64,000 nt of DNA from Neorhodopirellula pilleata (GCF_007859915.1 NZ_SJPM01000004.1:180781-244780); one strand, 5' to 3'. Positions 27,115 to 35,882 are shown, numbered from the stretch's first letter. A program made the numbers and translations. The notes: generated by a model not told the origin, from the letters alone.

Positions 27115-28434
27115 ATGGATCCGAACTGGGAGACAATCAGAACGAAGTGGCCGACCTACGGCATTGACCAGCAGGATGAATTCTTGGTCGACCCGTCGAC
27201 GTGCCGCTTCGCTGGCGACGGCAAACATGAAATTGCCGTGTACTCATTTGGTCGCTACACACGTCGGGCAACCATCGACCCTGCAGCGACTTATCCGCTT
27301 TGCTTTCGATTCGGAATTCACTTTCCGTCCTTCACGTCGGACGAGGAACCGGCGATTGGACACCTGCGGACACGTTTCTCTGCCGACCCGACTGGACTGG
27401 TCGAGCCGGTGCAGCTTCTCGCTGTGCTGTCGACTAGCAATGGCCCCTTCGTGTGGCGAGAAGTACACCGAGCGATGGCTGAACGCAGCCAACTTGTTCT
27501 GGTCGGACCTGAAAACGATCACGAAGTCTGGTACGACAGCCAGATTGCCGTAGTCATGGACGCTTTCCAGATCATCGAGGAAAGCCCAACGCCTAGATTC
27601 GTTCCAATGTCGCCGCCTGATTCGGTGTCGGTTTCAATATCGCTAAACGATTTGCCGAGCGATCCGTTTCCGGGCTACGAGATCGAGCACGAGCACGTTT
27701 CGCCGAAGCGGCAGGGAAAGTGGGCTTACGAGATGAAGAAGCATCTTCGCGCCGGCGGAACCGGAACGCAGCCATGCCGAGAACGGATCATCCTGCGTGA
27801 GGATCTGCGACGCGTCGATTCGTCTTTGTTCAAAGGCCAACTCGGATGGACGGTTCCCGAGACTGGCTTTTCAATTAAACCCGGTCGGACAAGCCTTCAA
27901 GTAACGGTCGAGTGCGACTCCGGCTTCAGCTTAGACATCGACATCTACTGGATCGACTTCATCCGCGAAGAACTCGCCGATGAACTTTCCAGCAAAACCG
28001 TCGAGAGCTTCCGTGATACCCCATTTGATGCAAACCCCGACGCGGGGGCGAAGTGGATGCTCGACCTTCCTTTCTTCAAAGAAACCGATTGCAGGATAGT
28101 TGGCCATGGCTTGGACGAGGTCTACGCCTACACCTATCTCGCAGCCGTCGAACAGTCAGCCGCTGGCGAACATCGCCACTACCCGATGAAGATTGGATAC
28201 ACGAGCGGTCTCGACGGAGCCGTGCGACGCGTCGCGTCCCAGTTCCCATCGGCGATCGCACACGACGCACACATTCAATTCATCGGCCGATGTGACAACG
28301 GCCGAGCAATTGAAGGCAAGATCCACAAAGCGCTCAAAAAACGAGGCGGTCGGGTTGAAGGATCGCCTGGCAAAGAGTGGTACTGGACGACGGCCGATGA
28401 AGTCGCCGAATTGTTTGATGAGGCTTCGCGGTAG
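27115..28434 (+). CDS. GIY-YIG (T5orf172-like) nuclease-domain protein
   Basis: A 439-residue protein whose last 105 residues match the GIY-YIG fold of the T5orf172 group: VYAYTYLAAVEQ, then MKIGYTS with Arg after it, a Glu in AIEGKIHKAL and GKEWYWTT at the end. The first 330 residues are unrecognised. ATG 27115 is preceded by GGCGAGG. It is the first of four plus-strand genes that end with the Argonaute pair. Such domains occur in restriction and phage-defence proteins; a DNA-cutting role is inferred. Codon use looks like its neighbours. Confidence 0.65.
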   Translation: MDPNWETIRTKWPTYGIDQQDEFLVDPSTCRFAGDGKHEIAVYSFGRYTRRATIDPAATYPLCFRFGIHFPSFTSDEEPAIGHLRTRFSADPTGLVEPVQLLAVLSTSNGPFVWREVHRAMAERSQLVLVGPENDHEVWYDSQIAVVMDAFQIIEESPTPRFVPMSPPDSVSVSISLNDLPSDPFPGYEIEHEHVSPKRQGKWAYEMKKHLRAGGTGTQPCRERIILREDLRRVDSSLFKGQLGWTVPETGFSIKPGRTSLQVTVECDSGFSLDIDIYWIDFIREELADELSSKTVESFRDTPFDANPDAGAKWMLDLPFFKETDCRIVGHGLDEVYAYTYLAAVEQSAAGEHRHYPMKIGYTSGLDGAVRRVASQFPSAIAHDAHIQFIGRCDNGRAIEGKIHKALKKRGGRVEGSPGKEWYWTTADEVAELFDEASR

Positions 28435-28712
28435 CCATGACCATGAAGCAATCATTGTTTTCCGACGGAAAAAAACTTAGAGAAAGGGGATTGACGAAGT
28501 TATCAGCATGCGTGAATCTTTCAATGTGGACGTTGGTTGACGCCATCCCCACGCCGCTGTGATGGCGGTTTTTCTGCTCGCCGGGTCGATAGCCCGTATG
28601 CAGTTCGTTTGATTACGAGTTTGCCTGATGGCGACGAGGGAACGGTTCTCTTGTGTCCCCAAGGCCCACACTTTCTGCGCCCGCGTTCAATTGCAGGCGT
28701 CGGAGATGTCTC

Positions 28713-29204
28713 ATGCCATTTAATCGCATCAACGGCTTCTATGTCGGAGCCTTCCAAATGCCGGAGAAACCTGAAATGACCATTGATGAGCGCAACGAAG
28801 AACTTAATGAAGCCCTGACTGCCCGGTTGGAGCAGTTGAAAGCGGTGATTGAGGATCAGGAAAATCAGTTCAAAGCAATGCGGCTGGCTTGCGACGCCAT
28901 GCACGCCTACCGTTCCGAAGGAATGGAAGATGATCAACGGAATTGCATTGGTGAGATCAACTGGTACGTCGGCATGATCAAGCTTAAGGGTGGTTGGCGG
29001 CTTTGTTATGCGAAAGATCACGAGCACTACAGCTGGCCCGGCGAGTCGATTGACTGGAAGCCACTGGTCGACTGCAGCATCGAAGAGCGCATCGACGCCG
29101 TTCCGCACATCGGAGCGTTGCGCGAAGCGATTGTTAAATCGAAAGAATCGCTGGTTCCAGAACTCGAAAAAGCGATCGAAGCGGTCGCGAAGTTGACTAA
29201 ATAG
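28713..29204 (+). CDS. Hypothetical protein
   Basis: A 163-residue protein with no domain I recognise. Residues about 25-60 and 130-163 look helical and charged (coiled-coil-like), and a Trp/Tyr-rich middle holds INWYVGMIKLKGGWRLCY. ATG 28713 has GGAG eight bases upstream; ATG 28758 is an alternative. It ends 40 bases before the Argonaute gene in the same direction, so it may be part of that system, but no family evidence supports this. The 280 bases before it contain no gene that I can support. Confidence 0.6.
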   Translation: MPFNRINGFYVGAFQMPEKPEMTIDERNEELNEALTARLEQLKAVIEDQENQFKAMRLACDAMHAYRSEGMEDDQRNCIGEINWYVGMIKLKGGWRLCYAKDHEHYSWPGESIDWKPLVDCSIEERIDAVPHIGALREAIVKSKESLVPELEKAIEAVAKLTK

Positions 29205-29244
29205 CTAGACGACGCAACGAAGATCAAAACCACACGAGACACTG

Positions 29245-31521
29245 ATGCTGCAACTGAACGGATTTTCAATCGAGATTGTCGGCGGGTCGTTGACGGTACT
29301 GAAGTCGAGGATCGCACCGACGGACGTCAAGGAAACGCGACGTTCGCTCGGGGACGATTGGTTTACGATGTATCACGAAGGGCACCTCTATTCCCTTGCA
29401 AAGAACCCGAACCCGTCGGGCGGGCTTGGTGAGACGGAACTCTTGGTGCTCTCGGACCACCTCGGGCTGCGTTTTGTAAAAGCCATGCTCAATCAGGCGA
29501 TGCGTGGCGTCTTTGATGCGTACGATCCAGTACGCGATCGCCCGTTTACCTTTTTGGCTCGCAATGTCGATCTTGTCGCGTTGGCTGCAGAGAATTTGGA
29601 ATCAAAGCCCAGTCTGCTTTCTAAGTTTGAGATCCGACCAAAGTATGAACTAGAAGCGAAAGTGGTCGAGTTCCGGCCAGGCGAGTTGGAACTGATGCTT
29701 GCACTCAATCTGACCACTCGCTGGATCTGCAACGCCAGCGTGGGGGAGTTGATCGAAGAGAACATTCCAGTCCGGGGAATGCATCTGATTCGCAGGAATC
29801 GTGAGCCAGGACAACGAAGCTTGGTCGGGACTTTCGACCGAATGGAAGGAGACAACGCTCTACTCCAGGATGCGTACGACGGCCAGGACAAGATCGCTGC
29901 ATCGCAAGTCCGAATCGAGGGATCGAAGGAGGTCTTCGCGACAAGTCTCCGGCGTCTGCTTGGCAATCGGTACACCAGTTTTATGCACTCAGTGGACAAT
30001 GAGTATGGGAAGTTGTGTGGCGGTCTTGGTTTTGACGGTGAGCTTCGCAAAATGCAAGGATTTCTTGCGAAGAAGAGCCCGATTCAATTGCATGGCGGTG
30101 TGGAGGTGTCGGTCGGACAGCGAGTTCAGCTAACCAATCAGCCGGGGTACAAAACGACTGTCGAACTGCCGCAAAGCAAATACTGCTTCGACCGGTCTCG
30201 AACGAAACTACATCCATACGCTTGGGACGGTTTAGCTAGATTCGGGCCGTTTGATCGTGGAAGTTTTCCCACACGGTCTCCGCGCATTTTGCTTGTTACA
30301 CCCGATTCGGCATCCGGAAAGGTCAGCCAAGCTTTGAAGAAGTTTCGCGACGGGTTCGGGTCGAGCCAGTCGAGCATGTACGACGGGTTTCTCGATACTT
30401 TCCATCTTTCGAGCGCACCCTTTTTCCCGCTCTCTGTCAAATTGGACGGCGTCCAGCGATCGGATGTTGGCAAGGCATATCGAAAAGCAATCGAAGACAA
30501 GTTGGCTCGTGATGACGATTTCGATGCTGCGTTTAACATTCTGCTGGATGAACACGCCAATCTCCCCGACTCGCACAACCCGTATCTGGTTGCCAAGTCA
30601 ATCCTGCTCTCGCATGGAATCCCCGTGCAAGAAGCCAGGGTCTCGACGCTAACCGCGAACGAGTATTCGCTGCAGCACACATTCAGAAATGTTGCCACCG
30701 CACTGTACGCAAAAATGGGCGGAGTTCCTTGGACGGTCGATCACGGCGAAACGGTTGACGATGAACTGGTGGTGGGAATTGGAAATGCTGAACTGTCCGG
30801 CAGCCGCTTCGAGAAACGACAGCGTCACATCGGAATCACCACGGTATTCCGTGGCGACGGCAACTATCTTCTCTCAAATCTGTCCAAAGAGTGCAGGTAC
30901 GAAGACTACCCCGACGTGCTTCGCGAATCGACGATCGCTGTCCTTCGCGAAGTCAAGCAACGAAACAACTGGCTGCCTGGACAAACAGTGAGAATTGTTT
31001 TCCATGCGTTCAAACCGCTGAAGAATGTTGAGATCGCGGACATCATCGCATCCAGCGTCAAGGAAGTCGGCAGCGAACAGACGATTGAATTCGCTTTCTT
31101 GAATGTCTCGCTGGCCCATTCGTTCACGTTGCTGGATATGGCCCAGCGAGGAATAACGAAGAAGAACCAGACGAAAGGAATCTACGTTCCTCGCCGAGGA
31201 ATGACCGTTCAGGTTGGACGATACACACGGCTCGTCACGTCAATCGGTCCTCACATGGTCAAGCGTGCAAACCTTGCGTTGCCCAGGCCCCTATTGATCC
31301 ACCTGCACAAGCAATCGACTTACCGCGACCTTTCCTACCTTTCTGAGCAGGTGCTGAACTTCACGACGCTGTCGTGGCGATCAACGCTGCCGTCGGAGAA
31401 GCCGGTCACGATTCTTTACTCGTCACTCATCGCTGACTTGCTGGGCCGTCTCAAGTCCGTGGACGATTGGTCGCCAGCGGTCCTCAATACCAAACTCCGC
31501 AACAGCAAGTGGTTTCTGTGA
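29245..31521 (+). CDS. Long prokaryotic Argonaute with an apparently inactive PIWI domain
   Basis: A 758-residue protein of the usual length for a long pAgo (N, L1, PAZ-like, L2, MID, PIWI). MID begins near residue 350 (SPRILLVTPDS) and shows YLVAKSILLSHGIPVQ, with the Lys and Gln that usually hold the guide 5' end. PIWI begins near residue 480; its first strand reads VVGIGNAE (509-516), so the first catalytic Asp is Gly513. The third catalytic site reads VFHAFKPLK (585-593), with no Asp. The C-terminus has PLLIHLH, LSEQVLNFTTLSW and PVTILYSS, typical of pAgos. I infer a guide-directed sensor that cannot cut and relies on the nuclease encoded next, as in long-B pAgo systems. Ribosome site is weak. 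Confidence 0.85.
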   Translation: MLQLNGFSIEIVGGSLTVLKSRIAPTDVKETRRSLGDDWFTMYHEGHLYSLAKNPNPSGGLGETELLVLSDHLGLRFVKAMLNQAMRGVFDAYDPVRDRPFTFLARNVDLVALAAENLESKPSLLSKFEIRPKYELEAKVVEFRPGELELMLALNLTTRWICNASVGELIEENIPVRGMHLIRRNREPGQRSLVGTFDRMEGDNALLQDAYDGQDKIAASQVRIEGSKEVFATSLRRLLGNRYTSFMHSVDNEYGKLCGGLGFDGELRKMQGFLAKKSPIQLHGGVEVSVGQRVQLTNQPGYKTTVELPQSKYCFDRSRTKLHPYAWDGLARFGPFDRGSFPTRSPRILLVTPDSASGKVSQALKKFRDGFGSSQSSMYDGFLDTFHLSSAPFFPLSVKLDGVQRSDVGKAYRKAIEDKLARDDDFDAAFNILLDEHANLPDSHNPYLVAKSILLSHGIPVQEARVSTLTANEYSLQHTFRNVATALYAKMGGVPWTVDHGETVDDELVVGIGNAELSGSRFEKRQRHIGITTVFRGDGNYLLSNLSKECRYEDYPDVLRESTIAVLREVKQRNNWLPGQTVRIVFHAFKPLKNVEIADIIASSVKEVGSEQTIEFAFLNVSLAHSFTLLDMAQRGITKKNQTKGIYVPRRGMTVQVGRYTRLVTSIGPHMVKRANLALPRPLLIHLHKQSTYRDLSYLSEQVLNFTTLSWRSTLPSEKPVTILYSSLIADLLGRLKSVDDWSPAVLNTKLRNSKWFL

Positions 31522-32789
31522 TGGACGAACCACTGGTTCAGAGTTTTGCCAAGGTGGCGGACGATCTACGCCGTTACATCGAGGCGAACACGGTCTTACC
31601 CGATCCCGACGCTGGCTTTTCACTATTTGTTGGACAGACGAGCCGTCTGAACAATGCAGCCATGAACCCACTCCCAGAATGGCCTGCCGGGGCTGGGTTA
31701 AAACACCCTCAGGAACTTGCATGCTTCGGCTACCTCGTCTCGCTCAGTGGCGACTATGGACAAGCGATGCACGGCGACTGGAAGACATCGCTTGCAGCAA
31801 ATCTGACTCGCGACTTGTTCCCAATTGATCGGCAGTCGTTCACCTACCGTCCCGTCGAAGTTTTGGGGCTTGCCGTTGGTGTGAATGCTTTGATTGGCCA
31901 AGACGACCGTCTTCGTTCAGACTTCGCGGACGTTGTTCGGCAGTGCCGTGAGCGAGGATGTACAGACACAACTTCGTCATGGATGTACTGGCTCGCAGAA
32001 TCTACGTTGGGCAAGTCCACGACATCACGACCAAACATTGGCGATAGCAATCTCCCGATCAATGTTGCTGCTTTAATCTATTGGATCGTTTCGAGGCCGG
32101 AGCTTCGCTCATCGGTAGATCCCGATCTGATGCTAGCCTTGGAGGACGTGCTGCTCACACAAATCGCGACGCGAGGCATAGCGATCCGTGATCTTCCAAA
32201 TGCGTCGGTGACATTGGCCAGCTTGGAAGTATCTGTTCAGCGCAGACTCCGATCACGTCTCGACGAAACGACGATCGTGCCCTCAACGACAAAGGATGCT
32301 ATCGAACTGGTCAAGCGAATCAGCGAAAACTTCCCGCTGTTCGCACGGCAGCTTCTGCGGCGACGGAAAGACGTAAAGGTTAGAGGAAAGAAGGACAAGC
32401 AATCCCGCCCGACCGTCGTCATGAACGACGAATACGACGTCCAAGACTCCCTGCATGCAATTCTGCGACTGTTTTTCAACGATGTACGCGATGAAGTCTG
32501 GACTCCGTCATACGCCGATAATCAAAATCGGATCGACTTTGTTCTTCCAGACTTTGAGATTGCGATCGAAGTGAAGCACACGGGACATTCCCTAACCCAA
32601 CGCAAGATCGCGGATCAATTGATCGTTGACAAGGAATACTACCGGCAAGACACAAACTGCAAACACTTGATTTGTTTCGTCTACGACCCCGAGTTGAGAT
32701 TGAAGAATCCCGCGTCAATCGAAAACGACCTATCGGCCCCTGACGATGACTTTGAGGTAATCGTGATCGTCTCACCGAAAGGCAAGTAG
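31521..32789 (+). CDS. PD-(D/E)xK nuclease effector coupled to the Argonaute
   Basis: A 422-residue protein. The last 110 residues form a PD-(D/E)xK nuclease core: DVQDSLHAILRLFFND, then RIDFVLPDFEIAIEVK with Asp339, Glu350 and Lys352 in D-x10-ExK spacing, followed by IADQLIVDKEYY. The first 300 residues are helical and unrecognised. Its ATG overlaps the Argonaute stop by one base (TGATG), so translation is coupled and the pair is one unit. It probably cuts DNA once the Argonaute finds invader nucleic acid; the target (phage, plasmid or host) is inferred from known Argonaute-nuclease pairs. Confidence 0.85.
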   Translation: MDEPLVQSFAKVADDLRRYIEANTVLPDPDAGFSLFVGQTSRLNNAAMNPLPEWPAGAGLKHPQELACFGYLVSLSGDYGQAMHGDWKTSLAANLTRDLFPIDRQSFTYRPVEVLGLAVGVNALIGQDDRLRSDFADVVRQCRERGCTDTTSSWMYWLAESTLGKSTTSRPNIGDSNLPINVAALIYWIVSRPELRSSVDPDLMLALEDVLLTQIATRGIAIRDLPNASVTLASLEVSVQRRLRSRLDETTIVPSTTKDAIELVKRISENFPLFARQLLRRRKDVKVRGKKDKQSRPTVVMNDEYDVQDSLHAILRLFFNDVRDEVWTPSYADNQNRIDFVLPDFEIAIEVKHTGHSLTQRKIADQLIVDKEYYRQDTNCKHLICFVYDPELRLKNPASIENDLSAPDDDFEVIVIVSPKGK

Positions 32790-33020
32790 CTGGAGAAATT
32801 GCGGAAGCGTTGTAGTTCAAGCTGACCGACAGTAATTCTTGTATCTCACTACGGTAGTAGCAAAGTCAATGCATGTATCAGTTCGGATCGTTACTTGGCG
32901 AGTTTGGGAGCCACTTCTATTGCCTCGAACCGCTCCAGCGACGACATCAATCTCGCGCTATCCAAACGAGTTGAAAGGCTTGAGCTAATGACTGATTGGA
33001 CATGCGATTCTCTGGTAGCT

Positions 33021-33069
33021 AAAAAAAAGGGAACGCCGTGACCGCCCCGAAGGGCGGTCGCGACGTTCC
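33021..33069 (-). terminator. Rho-independent terminator of the ubiquitin-like operon
   Basis: On the minus strand, a long GC-rich hairpin (GGAACGTCGCGACCGCCC paired with GGGCGGTCACGGCGTTCC) is followed by eight T at 33028-33021. It lies just after the stop of the 45-residue protein and marks the end of the E1/JAB/E2 transcript. Confidence 0.8.
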
Positions 33070-33074
33070 GGTGG

Positions 33075-33212
33075 TTAGCGGCGGTGATGGTTACTGCGTT
33101 TACTGCGGCTGCGGCCGACGTTGTAGCCTTTGCGGCTGCCGGTGCGTTTGCCGGTTTTGTAGAACCACCAGGCGACGGTGCCGATGATGATCCATCCTGC
33201 GAGAGCGTCCAT
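33075..33212 (-). CDS. Small basic membrane protein, 45 residues
   Basis: A short gene: ATG 33212 has AGGAG six bases upstream and the stop is at 33075. The product has one hydrophobic helix (AGWIIIGTVAWWFY) and a basic tail with alternating Arg/Ser/His (GRSRSKRSNHHRR). It is 66 bases after the E1 gene in the same direction and just before the terminator, so it belongs to the ubiquitin-like operon. No family is recognised. It could anchor or regulate the system at the membrane; that is inference. Confidence 0.6.
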   Translation of the reverse strand: MDALAGWIIIGTVAWWFYKTGKRTGSRKGYNVGRSRSKRSNHHRR

Positions 33213-33278
33213 TGTTACTCCTGACGATAACGAGTGGGGCGGGATGCCTTGGTGAAAGCTCGTGCCCTGTGCGTTTCG

Positions 33279-33944
33279 TTACGGAGTGTCGTGGACGGTC
33301 CATTCGCCGGACAACAGATTGACGCTGGTGTCGGCGTCGGTTGGGATGTCGCGGAGCCAGCGAGTGAACTGGTGAACCATCAGAGCCGCAGCGATGCTGG
33401 CGGCATAGATCGTGCTGCGTGACGTGCAGGTTCCTTGCTGGGCTTCGGACGAAGCGAATAGAGTAGAGGCGTAGTGTGTTGACGACGCACCGTCGGTGAC
33501 GGCGAGAACTCGCAGCACTTCGCCCAACATTCGTCCGTCCGCCCAAAACCCCGAGCGACCTTTGACCGATTTCCAAATCGCGGATCTTGCGGCGATGGAA
33601 TCGACGCAACAGAAGACTGCATTGCCGATTTCCTGGCGCGGACGAAAGCGATCCTCCACTCGAATGACTTCGATTGACGGGTCGATTTCACTGATTGCCT
33701 GCGAACAAGCAAACGGCTTTGCCCACTCAATCTCGTGCTTTCGATAGCCTTGGGTTGTCGTGTTCGACAAATCAACGGTATCGAAGTCGATCAGTTGGAT
33801 TCGCGGTGTTCCGATGGCCGCGAGTTGAATCGCGACTTGACGTCCGACCGCACCCACGCCGATCACAGTCGCAGTGACTTCAGCCAATCGGTCCATCGGG
33901 ACCAATTGGCTCTGACGCTCGAAGCGGTTTTCGACGGCATTCAC
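33279..33944 (-). CDS. E1-like ThiF-family adenylyltransferase
   Basis: A 221-residue ThiF/E1 protein that would adenylate the C-terminus of the Ubl encoded at 35611-35832. The nucleotide-binding loop is [12 protein letters not shown] (28-39), with [15 protein letters not shown] (53-67) after it. The probable catalytic Cys is Cys173 in [13 protein letters not shown]. It lacks a separate E2-binding domain, so it is a minimal E1. Its ATG overlaps the JAB stop as ATGA, so the two proteins are coupled. The E1 role is supported by the neighbouring E2, JAB and Ubl genes, which rules out simple thiamine or molybdopterin synthesis. Confidence 0.88.
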   Translation of the reverse strand: MNAVENRFERQSQLVPMDRLAEVTATVIGVGAVGRQVAIQLAAIGTPRIQLIDFDTVDLSNTTTQGYRKHEIEWAKPFACSQAISEIDPSIEVIRVEDRFRPRQEIGNAVFCCVDSIAARSAIWKSVKGRSGFWADGRMLGEVLRVLAVTDGASSTHYASTLFASSEAQQGTCTSRSTIYAASIAAALMVHQFTRWLRDIPTDADTSVNLLSGEWTVHDTP

Positions 33945-34615
33945 CTGCCTGCCTCCAGCAGTCTCTCACTCCAAAGATCAGCCGCTGATGGTGCTTGCTC
34001 CCACCAATCCGACTCGTAATAAGCGTCGGTCAACAGCCGACTCGAAGCGAACGGATCGTAGACCGTCACGTTGTCGCAGTACTCGATGTACCACTCTTCG
34101 TGGTCGGAGGCCGGGAACTCTTGCGAAAACTGAACACGCGAACGCAAACGTCGCTCCGTGCCGGGGCCGACGTTGAAACGTGCTCGGGTGTAGGTGTTGC
34201 CTTCTTCGGCGATGATGTGCATTACAGCCCAGTCGACGCCTCCGAAGCAACGCTTGAACGTTTCTTCGTCAGTGCCGCTCGGGGACGGCGACGCTCCTGG
34301 ATGCGTGTGAATCCAGATTCTCGCGAACTGTTCCGGCTGCCGCCCGGCGTCGACTTGTTGGTCGAAGAAATCGGCGACGCTATCGTCATCGAACTCGACG
34401 GAAACAACCGTGCAGACTTGTTCGACGAGTTGAATGTCCTCGACGAGCAACAGATCGTCAGTGTTGGAGATACCGAATCCGCCGACTTCGGTGGGGCCGA
34501 CATCACGCAGGTACAGCAACTTTGCCATCGCGTACGGGGTGAACCGCAGGCTGCGGTGGTTCGCTCGTTGCTTCTTCGTCTTCAATCGCTTCGTTTTGCT
34601 TGGTGATGCAATCAT
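33941..34615 (-). CDS. JAMM/JAB (Mov34/PAD-1) metallopeptidase
   Basis: A 224-residue isopeptidase-like protein. It has the complete JAMM motif: Glu43 in TEVGGFG and [14 protein letters not shown], giving His103, His105, Ser113 and Asp116 in HxHx7SxxD. It would trim the Ubl precursor or remove Ubl from targets. ATG 34615 has GAAGGA seven bases upstream and keeps the conserved [10 protein letters not shown]; this start lies 113 bases inside the end of the E2 gene, an unusually long overlap. ATG 34528 is an alternative that would reduce the overlap but remove conserved residues. It is coupled to the E1 gene downstream. Confidence 0.9.
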   Translation of the reverse strand: MIASPSKTKRLKTKKQRANHRSLRFTPYAMAKLLYLRDVGPTEVGGFGISNTDDLLLVEDIQLVEQVCTVVSVEFDDDSVADFFDQQVDAGRQPEQFARIWIHTHPGASPSPSGTDEETFKRCFGGVDWAVMHIIAEEGNTYTRARFNVGPGTERRLRSRVQFSQEFPASDHEEWYIEYCDNVTVYDPFASSRLLTDAYYESDWWEQAPSAADLWSERLLEAGR

Positions 34616-35528
34616 CGCAGGTTCCTTCAAAGAGACAGGTTTTACAAAAAGAATCGCCGCAGTCGTCACACGACTTCAGGCACATTTGACAGACATCGTC
34701 GCCACAGCACTGGCAGGACGAGATGCACTCACTGCAAAACCGATCCACGCAAGATTCGCAGCAGGTACTGCAATCCAGGCACAGCTCGGTTTCGCATTTA
34801 CAGCAGCCAACGACTTCGTCTTCATCGACGTTGTCGCCGCACGCTTTGCAACTGACTCCGTTCCAATCTTCGATTTGCACGTAAGCTGAACCAGAGTTGT
34901 AGTTACGCAGCACTTGATCGACGATGCAGAAGAAGTCGTAGATACGGCCCTCGTCGAGGGCGCGCCGGATCGCGTCCACACCCTCGCCTTCGCATAGCGA
35001 GTCGCCTTGCACATGCGGGTGCGTGACGCTGTCGTTGGACGATGGGTAATTCGGATCGACCGCGAGGACGTCGTAGGGTGACGAGTCCTTGATGAACTTC
35101 CAGTTCAAACAGATCTCGAAACATCCGAGTTCGACATATTCCAGCGAAATGCACGATGTTTGAACCGTGATTCGCTGGTTTGCACGGTCGATCGACACTT
35201 CCTCGAACTCGCCGCGAAGCGCTTCGATGTCTCGAAAAACGGAAGTTGCCGTCGGTTCGAGACGTGGCTTGGTGAGGCGATTCAGATCGTCGATCGCGTG
35301 AGTTGATCGCATGCGCAGAATGTCGAGTGCGCCACGCAGTTGATCGGAAGAATCTTTCGCAGCCGCAGTCCAATTCTTGGCGGTGGCTAGTGCAAGCCGT
35401 CGCCGCCAGCGACGACACTGATCGAACGAATCGTCCAGTGAAGTCAGTGGTTTGGGGGCAGGGATACCTTGAAGTGCATGCAGGATATCCACTGCCGCCC
35501 GGTAGTCTTGCTTGATTTTGTTCTTCAT
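34503..35528 (-). CDS. E2 ubiquitin-conjugating-like enzyme fused to a Cys-only RING-like zinc array
   Basis: A 341-residue protein with two parts after a helical N-terminus. Residues about 90-225 form an E2 (UBC) fold. The signature is HPHVQGDSLCEGEG: His170-Pro-His172 stands where eukaryotic E2s have HPN, and Cys179 is at the place of the catalytic Cys. Residues 227-307 hold 23 Cys forming ten regularly spaced CxxC knuckles (alternating gaps of 3 and 4 residues after the first), enough for about five zinc ions. The first four knuckles fit a RING-like pattern C-x2-C-x11-C-x2-C-x4-C-x2-C-x3-C-x2-C. This suggests an E2-E3 fusion that receives Ubl from E1 and passes it to targets. E2 is strongly supported; the E3 role is inference. 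Confidence 0.85.
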   Translation of the reverse strand: MKNKIKQDYRAAVDILHALQGIPAPKPLTSLDDSFDQCRRWRRRLALATAKNWTAAAKDSSDQLRGALDILRMRSTHAIDDLNRLTKPRLEPTATSVFRDIEALRGEFEEVSIDRANQRITVQTSCISLEYVELGCFEICLNWKFIKDSSPYDVLAVDPNYPSSNDSVTHPHVQGDSLCEGEGVDAIRRALDEGRIYDFFCIVDQVLRNYNSGSAYVQIEDWNGVSCKACGDNVDEDEVVGCCKCETELCLDCSTCCESCVDRFCSECISSCQCCGDDVCQMCLKSCDDCGDSFCKTCLFEGTCDDCITKQNEAIEDEEATSEPPQPAVHPVRDGKVAVPA

Positions 35529-35540
35529 TGTGTTAGCTCC

Positions 35541-35596
35541 AAAAGAAGCCCAGTCGGGTTAGTCAGCTACTTGCAAACCAACCATCCCGACTGGGC
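35541..35596 (-). terminator. Attenuator-like hairpin between Ubl and E2 genes
   Basis: Perfect 11-base arms GCCCAGTCGGG (35548-35558 complement) and CCCGACTGGGC pair across 27 bases, followed on the minus strand by TTCTTTT. It lies between the Ubl stop (35611) and the E2 start (35528). A leaky terminator here would make more Ubl than E2, a ratio that fits a modifier and its enzyme. Confidence 0.6.
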
Positions 35597-35610
35597 AATG
35601 AAGATTCAAA

Positions 35611-35832
35611 TCAGGCCGCGCCTTCGATCTTGAGCGGCGTGAACGAGACGCGGTCGCCATCCCGCAGCACTTGGTCAGCAGCGGCAGGTTGCCGATTGAC
35701 GCGGATCAAGTAGCTGTCGGCGTGAAACGTTCCGACATGTCGCTCAAACATTTGTTGGACGGTGGTGTTTTCAGGGGCTTCGACGTGGTGGGCGTAGCCG
35801 CCAGCGTCATTGGAAATGAGCAGTACCTTCAT
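35611..35832 (-). CDS. Beta-grasp ubiquitin-like modifier (ThiS/MoaD type)
   Basis: A 73-residue beta-grasp protein: [20 protein letters not shown], a helix around [11 protein letters not shown], then [20 protein letters not shown], which is the typical ThiS/MoaD/Ubl core. The C-terminus is KIEGAA rather than GG, so the JAB peptidase may have to remove two Ala to leave a Gly end. ATG 35832 was chosen because the frame upstream has no ribosome site and the family starts here. E2, JAB and E1 genes follow. It is likely conjugated to proteins; a sulfur-carrier role is less likely with an E2 present. Confidence 0.85.
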   Translation of the reverse strand: MKVLLISNDAGGYAHHVEAPENTTVQQMFERHVGTFHADSYLIRVNRQPAAADQVLRDGDRVSFTPLKIEGAA

Positions 35833-35882
35833 GTTTGGTTCTCTTGGGTTTCGGGGAAGTGGTTTTGCGTTTGGGAAAGCGA

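Noticed and set aside
33100..33609. Arg/His-rich minus-strand frame of 169 codons
   Set aside because: It overlaps the E1 gene and the 45-residue gene in another frame and has a composition typical of a shadow frame.
33075..35832. Assignment of the Ubl cluster to CBASS Cap2/Cap3 or to UBact/Pup
   Set aside because: No cyclase or CD-NTase effector is present, E1 and E2 are separate, and no Pup-like ligase or UBact peptide is found.
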